A DNA stretch of 13,697 nt from Hydrogenophaga sp. (GTDB taxonomy: Bacteria; Pseudomonadota; Gammaproteobacteria; Burkholderiales; Burkholderiaceae_C): the NCBI GenBank assembly GCA_011390855.1, contig JAABRN010000040.1:1-13697 (forward strand), given 5' to 3'. The position numbers were made by a program, and so were the translations under genes. Below the pieces are notes generated by a model. The model was not told the origin of the DNA and made no database searches. It saw only the letters and a list, made by a program, of their open reading frames with translations. Shown here in pieces: positions 8,476 to 13,697 of this stretch; within the stretch, counting starts at the first letter, position 1; every line of letters starts with the position of its first letter.

Positions 8476-9309
8476 TCACAGACTGACCAGCATCATGGAC
8501 AAGGGCAGCACAGGAAGCAACGCATCGACCCGGTCCAATACGCCGCCATGACCAGGAAGCAACTGGCTCGAATCTTTCACACCTGCGCTGCGCTTGACCA
8601 ACGACTCCAGCAAATCCCCGACGACGCTCATGGCGACCAGGAAGAAAAGCGATGCAATACCGAGCAACGGACCCATTTGCCAGAGTCGGGAGTACAGGCT
8701 GGCCTGGTCGCCAATGCCACTGGCATCGGCCCATAGCCAGCACGCTGCAAGCAGACAGACCCCTACCAGGCCGCTGATGGCCCCCTCCCAGCTCTTGGCC
8801 GGGCTGATCGAAGGCGCCAGTTTGCGGCGCCCGAACGCCTTGCCACCGAAGTAGGCGGCGACATCGGCCATCCAGACCAGCAGCAGTACCGAAAGCAAAA
8901 ACGCCAGTCCCATTTGCCGGGCCTGCACCAGGGCCAACCATGCACAACAGATCAGAAACAGCCCGATCCAAAGCCTGAGAGGAACCGGCCAGGCTGACCA
9001 CCCTGCCACACCACGGGCAAGCATGGCGAAGGCCAGGGCGACCCACAGCAACCCGACCACGATCCACCCGATGCGCCAAGACCGGTCCAGCCCGCCCCAA
9101 AACCAGAAGAGCGCCATCGCCAGCCCCAGGAGCAGGCCCATGGACAAGCACACCGCTGGCCGGCATCCGTGGAGCCGGGCCCACTCCCAGGCGCCGGTCA
9201 TGACGAGAACGAGGCTCAGCGCTGTGAAGGGGCGGGTATCGGAGTAGAACAATGCCGGCAACAGGACGGCCAGCAACAGGAGTGCCGTGATGATGCGCTG
9301 TTTAAGCAT
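8476..9309 (-). CDS. cdsA: Phosphatidate cytidylyltransferase CdsA
   Basis: CdsA makes CDP-diacylglycerol from phosphatidic acid and CTP in the inner membrane, the branch point of phospholipid synthesis. The 277-residue protein is largely hydrophobic, with about seven to eight predicted membrane segments. The family signature is at 236-262 and includes the segments SLVKR, KDSSQLLPGHGG and DRVD. A second conserved segment, ADVAAYFGG followed by SPAKSWEG, is at 148-176. The open frame extends 33 codons further into uppS, but ATG at 9307-9309 gives the usual N-terminus MLKQRIITA and overlaps the uppS stop by 8 nt. That overlap implies coupling to uppS. The stop is 7 nt before dxr. Confidence 0.96.
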   Translation of the reverse strand: MLKQRIITALLLLAVLLPALFYSDTRPFTALSLVLVMTGAWEWARLHGCRPAVCLSMGLLLGLAMALFWFWGGLDRSWRIGWIVVGLLWVALAFAMLARGVAGWSAWPVPLRLWIGLFLICCAWLALVQARQMGLAFLLSVLLLVWMADVAAYFGGKAFGRRKLAPSISPAKSWEGAISGLVGVCLLAACWLWADASGIGDQASLYSRLWQMGPLLGIASLFFLVAMSVVGDLLESLVKRSAGVKDSSQLLPGHGGVLDRVDALLPVLPLSMMLVSL

Positions 9310-10072
9310 GGCAACGGCCTGTCGAGACGAGCGCCGCCTCGACTGGAGCACATTGCTCGGCGGTCTGCCCGAAACGCCTCTGGCGACCTGCATAGTCGAC
9401 CAGAGCACGATCCAGCTCTACAGCATCAAAGTCTGGCCACAGACACTCAGTGAAATAGAGCTCGGTATAAGCCGCCTGCCAGAGCAGGAAATTGCTGATG
9501 CGCTGCTCCCCACCCGTCCGAATCATGAGGTCCGGGTCGCTCACGTGCGCCATGGACATGGCTTGACTGAGGCTGGCTTCGGTGATCTCGACACCTTGCG
9601 TTGCCAGCTTCTGAGCCGCTTGAACCACATCCCACCGTCCGCCGTAGTTGAAGCACACGTTGAGAACGAGCTGGTCGTTGTGTTGCGTCGCTCTTTCGGC
9701 GAGCTCCAGCCCCTGCACCACCTTGTCGGACAGCCCTTGCCTGCCTCCGGGGAAGTGCAACTGGACCCCATTGGCTTCCAACTTGGGCACTTCACGGGAG
9801 AGCGCCATCACCAGCAACTCCATGAGGCCAGAGACTTCATCAGCAGGGCGACTCCAGTTCTCTGATGAGAAAGCAAAGACAGTCAGTATGCGCACCTTGC
9901 GCTCAAGACAGGCAGCGACCGCCTTCCTCAAGGCATCGACACCTTGCTTGTGCCCGGCCACTCTGGGCAGCCAGCGCTTTTGCGCCCAGCGACCATTGCC
10001 GTCCATGACGATCGCGACATGCTTCGGGATCTGCAATGCGCTCACCAGGTCGTTGGAGACGGGGACTGTCAT
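9302..10072 (-). CDS. uppS: Undecaprenyl diphosphate synthase UppS (IspU)
   Basis: UppS adds eight isopentenyl units in cis to farnesyl diphosphate. The C55 product is the precursor of the carrier lipid for peptidoglycan and O-antigen. The 256-residue protein has VMDGNGRWA with catalytic D24, GHK (40-42), FAFSSENWSRP (66-76), FNYGGRW (141-147) and RTGGEQRISNFLLWQ (185-199), followed by the WPDF segment (212-215). Where most homologues have an Ile/Val-Gly-Asp segment, this protein has PGG (108-110). The longest frame starts at a GTG five codons upstream (10085-10087). ATG at 10070-10072 is preferred on codon identity and family length, but neither start has a clear Shine-Dalgarno. The start lies 31 nt after frr and the stop overlaps cdsA. 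Confidence 0.96.
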   Translation of the reverse strand: MTVPVSNDLVSALQIPKHVAIVMDGNGRWAQKRWLPRVAGHKQGVDALRKAVAACLERKVRILTVFAFSSENWSRPADEVSGLMELLVMALSREVPKLEANGVQLHFPGGRQGLSDKVVQGLELAERATQHNDQLVLNVCFNYGGRWDVVQAAQKLATQGVEITEASLSQAMSMAHVSDPDLMIRTGGEQRISNFLLWQAAYTELYFTECLWPDFDAVELDRALVDYAGRQRRFGQTAEQCAPVEAALVSTGRCHA

Positions 10073-10103
10073 CTGAAGTCTGGCCACGGTGGACGTACAG
10101 GCG

Positions 10104-10664
10104 TCAAACCGCCAGGATGTCCTGCTCTTTGGATGCCACCAGCCGGTCGACGTCTGCGATCATCCGGTCAGTGAGCTTCTGGATCTCATCCTGCGACCGA
10201 CGATCATCGTCCTCAGAGGCGAGCTTTTCCTTGACCAGCTTCTTCACGGCTTCGTTGGCATCCCTGCGCAGGTTTCGGATGGCAATCTTGGCCGCCTCGC
10301 CGTCGCTACGCACAACCTTGGTCAGCTCTTTGCGGCGCTCTTCTGTCATGGCCGGCATCGGCACACGGATCAGATCGCCCTGGCTCGACGGGTTCAGGCC
10401 CAGGTCTGACTCCCTTATGGCCTTTTCAATTTTCGCTCCCATGCCCTTCTCCCATGGTGCCACGCCAATGGTGCGCGCATCAAGCAGAGAGAGGTTGGCC
10501 ACTTGAGAGAGCGGGAGCATGGACCCGTAGTAGTCGACATGCACCGTATCGAGCAAAAGTGGATTCGCGCGGCCCGTGCGAATCTTCGTCAAGCCGCTCT
10601 TGAACGATTCGATGGACTGCTGCATTTTGTGCTCGGCGGTCTGGTGAATTTCGGCTGTACTCAT
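10104..10664 (-). CDS. frr: Ribosome recycling factor RRF
   Basis: RRF, together with EF-G, splits the post-termination ribosome so that subunits can be reused. The 186-residue protein is one residue longer than the E. coli factor. It shows the two-domain pattern: helical domain I at both ends (about 1-30 and 104-186) and the small beta domain II between them (about 31-103). Conserved segments are KIRTGRANP (27-35), YYGSMLPL (45-52), IRNLRRDAN (129-137, where R133 is the likely equivalent of the essential E. coli R132) and [16 protein letters not shown] (151-166). The open frame extends nine codons upstream, but ATG at 10662-10664 has GAGGA 7 nt upstream and gives the standard MSTAEI start. 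It lies 39 nt after pyrH and 31 nt before uppS. Confidence 0.98.
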   Translation of the reverse strand: MSTAEIHQTAEHKMQQSIESFKSGLTKIRTGRANPLLLDTVHVDYYGSMLPLSQVANLSLLDARTIGVAPWEKGMGAKIEKAIRESDLGLNPSSQGDLIRVPMPAMTEERRKELTKVVRSDGEAAKIAIRNLRRDANEAVKKLVKEKLASEDDDRRSQDEIQKLTDRMIADVDRLVASKEQDILAV

Positions 10665-10703
10665 ATTGTTCCTCGATACATCTCTGTTCAACTGTGATCG
10701 GTA

Positions 10704-11414
10704 TCAGACGTGAACCAATGTGCCCTCATCGCCGCCCAGAACCACTTTACGCAACGCCCCGGGTTTGAAGATGGAGAACACCTTGACTGGCAGCTTCTGG
10801 TCTCTGCAGAGAGCGAATGCGGTCGCATCCATCACCTGAAGGTTGCGTGCCATGGCCTCATCAAAAGTGATTGACGCGTAACGCGTGGCGGTGGCGTCCT
10901 TATTGGGATCGGCAGAGTACACCCCGTCCACCTTGGTGGCCTTGAGCACAATCTCTGCACCGATTTCTGCGCCACGCAGCGCGGCTGCCGTGTCGGTGGT
11001 GAAGAACGGATTGCCGGTTCCGGCAGCGAAAACAACAACTTTGCCTTCTTCAAGATATTGAAGCGCTTTGGGGCGCACGTACGGTTCAACGACCTGCTCA
11101 ATGGCGATTGCCGACATCACGCGTGCCACGACACCTGCCTTGTCCAGCGCATCGGCCAGCGCCAGCGAATTCATCACAGTGGCCAGCATGCCCATGTAAT
11201 CGGCGGTCGCCCGGTCCATTCCCACCGATCCGCCAGCCACCCCTCTGAAGATGTTGCCGCCGCCGATGACGATCGCCACTTCGACGCCAAGTCGCGTGAC
11301 CTCGGCAATTTCTTCCACCATGCGAACGATGGTTGCCCGGTTGATACCAAAGGCGTCGTCCCCCATGAGGGCCTCGCCCGAAAGCTTCAGCAGAATGCGT
11401 TTGTACGCTGGCAT
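10704..11414 (-). CDS. pyrH: Uridylate kinase PyrH
   Basis: PyrH phosphorylates UMP to UDP with ATP in the pyrimidine pathway and is typically activated by GTP and inhibited by UTP in bacteria. The 236-residue protein belongs to the amino-acid kinase fold. Visible motifs are [11 protein letters not shown] (6-16), IGGGNIFRG (50-58), the UMP-binding [13 protein letters not shown] (132-144) and [13 protein letters not shown] (158-170). The ATG at 11412-11414 has AGGA 8 nt upstream; the nine extra upstream codons of the open frame lack support. It is the first gene after the 187-nt gap that holds a likely promoter, so it probably heads the long envelope operon. The product ultimately feeds UDP-GlcNAc, the substrate of LpxA. 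Confidence 0.98.
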   Translation of the reverse strand: MPAYKRILLKLSGEALMGDDAFGINRATIVRMVEEIAEVTRLGVEVAIVIGGGNIFRGVAGGSVGMDRATADYMGMLATVMNSLALADALDKAGVVARVMSAIAIEQVVEPYVRPKALQYLEEGKVVVFAAGTGNPFFTTDTAAALRGAEIGAEIVLKATKVDGVYSADPNKDATATRYASITFDEAMARNLQVMDATAFALCRDQKLPVKVFSIFKPGALRKVVLGGDEGTLVHV

Positions 11415-11445
11415 GGTGACTTCCTGGAGTACGGTGTTCAAATTT

Positions 11446-11451
11446 ATTATC
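11446..11451 (-). promoter_or_regulatory. Candidate -10 element of a pyrH promoter
   Basis: The minus strand reads GATAAT, five of six matches to the sigma-70 -10 consensus, in the only AT-rich patch of the tsf-pyrH gap. A start about 7 nt downstream would leave a leader of about 25 nt containing the pyrH Shine-Dalgarno. No good -35 hexamer is found at 16-18 bp spacing (TGTCGG at 17 bp) and there is no TGn extension, so the call is tentative. Confidence 0.4.
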
Positions 11452-11544
11452 CAACGAGTGTAGCGGCGCCGACACTGCTGCGGGACAACGAGCGCCCTCA
11501 GTTACCCGTGCAACGTCGATACCCCACCCCTGTATCGCACGTGA

Positions 11545-11572
11545 CAACGGGCCTGGCGGCCCGTTGATTTTT
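11545..11572 (+). terminator. Intrinsic terminator-like hairpin facing the + strand
   Basis: A perfect 9-bp stem (CAACGGGCC at 11545-11553 with GGCCCGTTG at 11558-11566) has a TGGC tetraloop. On the + strand it is followed by ATTTTT. On the minus strand, the strand of all genes here, the stem is followed by TCACGTG, so it is not a canonical terminator for tsf, though it could still act as a 3' stabiliser or Rho-assisted stop. No + strand gene upstream explains it. Confidence 0.5.
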
Positions 11573-11601
11573 GCTCACGCTGTCCGGGCCATCGATCCGG
11601 T

Positions 11602-12519
11602 TCAGGCGCCCTTCGCGGCGGCGACCTGGGCCGCCACTTCAGCAGCAAAATCGTCCACTTTTTTCTCGATGCCCTCTCCAACGACGTAAAGGGTAAAGCC
11701 CTTGACCGTCGTGCCTGCAGCCTTGAGCATCTGCTCCACCGTCTGCTTGTCGTTCTTGACGAAAGGCTGGTTGAACAGTGAAACCTCTTTAAGGTATTTC
11801 TGAACAGCACCCTCGATACGCTTGGCGGTGATTTCTGCGCTTTGCTCGGGCTTGCCTGCAGCCACCAATTCCTTGTTGGCTTCTTCGGCCTTGGCAGTCG
11901 CCACGGAGCGCTCGCGCTCGATGAAGTCAGCAGGCACGTCCGCACTGGTGAGCGCCACGGGCTTCATGGCCGCAATGTGCATGGCGGTGTCCTTGGCAGG
12001 CACTTCCTCCCCGTCGAACTCCACCACAACGCCAATGCGGGTACCATGCAGGTAGCTGGCCAGCTTGCCCGCTCCGCTGTAGCGCTTGAAGCGGCGGAAG
12101 CTCATGTTCTCGCCAATCTTGCCAATCAGCCCCTTGCGCACATCTTCCAGTGTGGGACCGAACGTTTCCTGGGAATAAGGCAGAGCAGCCAGCGCTTCCA
12201 GGTCGGCGGGGTTGTGATCCGCCACAAGGCGGGCAGCGGCATTTGCCAAATCCAGGAAGCTGTCATTCTTCGTGACGAAGTCGGTTTCGCAGTTGACTTC
12301 GATCAGCGCACCGGTGGCGCCGTCGATGTGGCATGCCACCACGCCTTCGGCCGTCACGCGACTTGCAGCTTTGCCTGCCTTGGTGCCCAGCTTGACCCGA
12401 AGCAACTCTTCTGCCTTGGCCATGTCGCCTTCGGCTTCAGTCAGCGCCTTCTTGCACTCCATCATGGGTGCATCGGTTTTGGCACGAAGCTCTGCCACCA
12501 TGCTTGCTGTAATTGCCAT
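11602..12519 (-). CDS. tsf: Elongation factor Ts
   Basis: EF-Ts is the guanine-nucleotide exchange factor that releases GDP from EF-Tu. The 305-residue protein has an N-terminal UBA-like domain with [12 protein letters not shown] (15-26) and the core motif [12 protein letters not shown] (78-89). Within that motif T79-D80-F81 match the EF-Tu-contacting TDF residues of E. coli. [11 protein letters not shown] (158-168) and a C-terminal coiled-coil-like region follow, ending in an alanine-rich tail. The open frame extends 35 codons upstream, but ATG at 12517-12519 has AAGGAG about 8 nt upstream and gives the standard MAIT start. It follows rpsB after 116 nt containing a terminator-like hairpin, so tsf is probably expressed by read-through from the rpsB promoter. 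A 187-nt gap separates it from pyrH. Confidence 0.98.
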   Translation of the reverse strand: MAITASMVAELRAKTDAPMMECKKALTEAEGDMAKAEELLRVKLGTKAGKAASRVTAEGVVACHIDGATGALIEVNCETDFVTKNDSFLDLANAAARLVADHNPADLEALAALPYSQETFGPTLEDVRKGLIGKIGENMSFRRFKRYSGAGKLASYLHGTRIGVVVEFDGEEVPAKDTAMHIAAMKPVALTSADVPADFIERERSVATAKAEEANKELVAAGKPEQSAEITAKRIEGAVQKYLKEVSLFNQPFVKNDKQTVEQMLKAAGTTVKGFTLYVVGEGIEKKVDDFAAEVAAQVAAAKGA

Positions 12520-12592
12520 CTTCTTTTCTCCTTGATCTGTCTCGCACCATGCGGCGGCGACAGACATGTCATGTGAATCGGTAAAACTTGTG

Positions 12593-12615
12593 AAAAAGGG
12601 GCTACTGGAGCCCCT
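12593..12615 (-). terminator. Terminator-like hairpin between rpsB and tsf (possible attenuator)
   Basis: On the minus strand AGGGGCT (12615-12609) pairs perfectly with AGCCCCT (12603-12597) around a 5-nt loop. The run of T at 12597-12593 (five T, the first also closing the stem) is then interrupted by C. It begins about 20 nt after the rpsB stop. The stem is short (7 bp) and the T-run moderate, so partial read-through into tsf is expected rather than full termination. Confidence 0.6.
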
Positions 12616-12635
12616 GTGACTCACGCTGGCAGCAA

Positions 12636-13391
12636 TCAGGCGGCCGCATCTTCCTTGACTTCGACGAATTCATCTCCGCCTTCTTTCGATACCGCCTTGA
12701 CCACGTCGTTGACGGCATTGGCACGTCCTTCGAGGATCGCATCGGCGATGCCACGGGCATACAGCGCCACGGCACGCGCGGAGTCATCGTTGCCTGGAAT
12801 GACGTAGTCGATGCCGATCGGGGAATGGTTGGTATCCACCACGCCCACAAGCGGAATGCCCAGCTTTTGAGCTTCCAGGATGGCAATCTTGTGAAAGCCC
12901 ACGTCAATCACGAAAATGGCATCAGGCAATGCGGGCATGTCCTGAATGCCGCCAATGTCCTTCTCCAGCTTTTCCATCTCGCGAGCAAACATCAGCTGCT
13001 CTTTCTTGGTCATGCTGTCCAGGCCACCTTCTTTCTGGGCCTGCATGTCTTTCAGGCGCTTGATCGAGGTCTTCACTGTCTTGAAGTTGGTCAGCATGCC
13101 ACCCAGCCAACGCTGGTCAACAAATGGCACGCCAGCGCGCCGCGCCTCCTGGGCCACGATGTCACGGGACTGACGCTTCGTGCCAACCATCAGGATGGTG
13201 CCGCGGTTGGCGGACAGCTGACGCACGAATTTGGCAGCCTCTTCAAACAAAGGCAACGTCTTTTCAAGGTTGACGATGTGGATCTTGTTCCGATGGCCGA
13301 AAATATACGGCGCCATCTTGGGGTTCCAGAAGCGGGTTTGGTGGCCAAAATGCACACCGGCTTCCAGCATTTCGCGCATGGAGATAGACAT
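12636..13391 (-). CDS. rpsB: 30S ribosomal protein S2
   Basis: S2 binds the 30S subunit near the neck on the solvent side; in E. coli its assembly also involves protein S1. The 251-residue protein opens with [20 protein letters not shown] and continues with the conserved [20 protein letters not shown] (both within 5-45), [17 protein letters not shown] and [10 protein letters not shown]. It ends in an acidic, alanine-containing tail common in Burkholderiales. The start at 13389-13391 follows an AGGA by 11 nt. An in-frame GTG three codons upstream sits only about 3 nt from the AGGA purine run, and the ATG gives the family N-terminus MSISMREML. It is the first gene of the cluster, with its own promoter and a leader of about 160 nt. 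In E. coli S2 represses its own operon through the leader. Confidence 0.98.
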   Translation of the reverse strand: MSISMREMLEAGVHFGHQTRFWNPKMAPYIFGHRNKIHIVNLEKTLPLFEEAAKFVRQLSANRGTILMVGTKRQSRDIVAQEARRAGVPFVDQRWLGGMLTNFKTVKTSIKRLKDMQAQKEGGLDSMTKKEQLMFAREMEKLEKDIGGIQDMPALPDAIFVIDVGFHKIAILEAQKLGIPLVGVVDTNHSPIGIDYVIPGNDDSARAVALYARGIADAILEGRANAVNDVVKAVSKEGGDEFVEVKEDAAA

Positions 13392-13551
13392 AGGATTCAC
13401 TTTCCTGAGGTTGAGTCTTAAATCCGACCCTGATCACCTTGGATTCGCGCCCACCTGGAGCGACCAATCAAAGCGACACCCGGCTGGGTCGGTTTGCGAT
13501 TTACCCGCCTTTGTATTGCACCAAGAATGCGCAAATAGCCAAAAGCAAAGC
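13392..13551 (-). promoter_or_regulatory. rpsB 5' leader, possible autoregulatory RNA
   Basis: If transcription starts about 7 nt downstream of the -10 element, the rpsB mRNA has a leader of about 160 nt. On the minus strand CCGACCC (13492-13486) can pair over 7 bp with GGGTCGG (13430-13424) close to the ribosome-binding site. The same CGACCC can instead form a local hairpin with GGGTGTCG (13481-13474), with one bulged base. The two folds exclude each other. Control of rpsB-tsf by S2 through the leader is known in E. coli; that this leader works in the same way is inference. Confidence 0.35.
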
Positions 13552-13557
13552 CAGTCG

Positions 13558-13566
13558 AGTATAGCA
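13558..13566 (-). promoter_or_regulatory. Extended -10 promoter of rpsB
   Basis: The minus strand reads TGCTATACT: a TGn extension directly before TATACT (five of six to consensus). The -35 region at 17 bp spacing (GCAAAC) is poor, as is usual for extended -10 promoters. It is the best sigma-70 match in the 306-nt region upstream of rpsB, and a strong ribosomal-protein promoter is expected here. Confidence 0.6.
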
Positions 13567-13697
13567 TCTGGTGTGTCGTTGTTTGCCCATTCTCTGACGG
13601 CCGTCTGCCACCAGGCGCGAACGAAACCATCCTGGTCGCAGCCTCCCCCACCTCATCCGGAAAGACATGTCATGCAACATCCTCCGTTGTTCTTGTA
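13567..13697. other. Region upstream of the rpsB promoter, no supported gene
   Basis: Nothing firm is seen here. A 59-codon minus-strand frame (13501-13680) directly follows a GGAGG but runs through the rpsB -10 element. A 10-bp palindrome GACGGCCGTC lies at 13596-13605. The 12-mer agacatgtcatg at 13663-13674 also occurs in the rpsB-tsf gap. In E. coli map is divergent from rpsB, so a + strand map beyond the edge is possible, but its N-terminus is not visible. Confidence 0.5.

Noticed and set aside
8465..9184. Second minus-strand frame overlapping cdsA (239 codons)
   Set aside because: The other frame encodes the CdsA signature; this one is compositionally odd and shows no domain.
12520..12624. 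N-terminal extension of tsf to the longest open frame
   Set aside because: The 35 extra codons overlap the hairpin and leader; the ATG at 12519 has a strong Shine-Dalgarno and the family N-terminus. Similar extensions of bamA, cdsA, pyrH, frr and lpxA were rejected for the same kind of reason.
13596..13605. Perfect 10-bp palindrome GACGGCCGTC upstream of the rpsB promoter
   Set aside because: About a dozen 10-bp palindromes are expected by chance in a window of this size; position alone does not support an operator.
13418..13651. 77-codon minus-strand frame upstream of rpsB
   Set aside because: No Shine-Dalgarno, non-ATG start, no recognisable features; it covers the rpsB promoter and leader.
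13666..13697. Start of a + strand gene (map) at the right edge
   Set aside because: The possible ATG codons give MSCNILR or MQHPPLF, neither of which resembles the methionine aminopeptidase N-terminus.
1..13697. Mobile elements, CRISPR arrays, tRNA or rRNA genes, defence or biosynthetic islands
   Set aside because: No transposase, integrase, repeat array, terminal inverted repeats or RNA-gene signatures were seen; the gene order is the conserved proteobacterial core cluster without insertions.

Overview
The window is a conserved housekeeping cluster from a betaproteobacterium. It is most likely of the order Burkholderiales, probably a Comamonadaceae-like genus, judging from the gene order, the protein sequences and a moderately high GC content; no single marker proves the genus. 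All thirteen supported genes lie on the minus strand. Read in the direction of transcription, from the right edge to the left, the order is rpsB, tsf, pyrH, frr, uppS, cdsA, dxr, rseP, bamA, skp, lpxD, fabZ, lpxA and a partial lpxB that runs off the left edge.

The right part (about 11.4-13.7 kb) is the translation block. rpsB has an extended -10 promoter and a leader of about 160 nt with possible alternative RNA folds. A terminator-like hairpin separates rpsB from tsf. A 187-nt gap between tsf and pyrH holds a likely pyrH promoter and a perfect 9-bp hairpin whose T-tract faces the + strand, opposite to every gene here. From pyrH onward twelve genes are packed with overlaps or gaps of at most 61 nt, which suggests one long operon.

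The genes link growth to envelope building. rpsB, tsf and frr serve translation, and pyrH supplies UDP and so UTP for nucleotide sugars. dxr and uppS lead to undecaprenyl phosphate, the lipid carrier, and cdsA makes CDP-diacylglycerol for phospholipids. rseP is the site-2 protease of the envelope stress response. bamA and skp insert and chaperone outer-membrane proteins. lpxD, fabZ, lpxA and lpxB make lipid A or compete for its acyl donors.

I found no mobile element, CRISPR array, tRNA, rRNA or defence/biosynthetic island, and no new multi-gene system. The points most worth a second look are small: the LpxA residue that sets acyl-chain length, overlapping divergent -10 elements with a + strand terminator between pyrH and tsf, the rpsB leader, and GTG starts on all three lipid A genes. 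Start codons were re-chosen from Shine-Dalgarno spacing and family N-termini, so several genes are shorter than their longest open frames.
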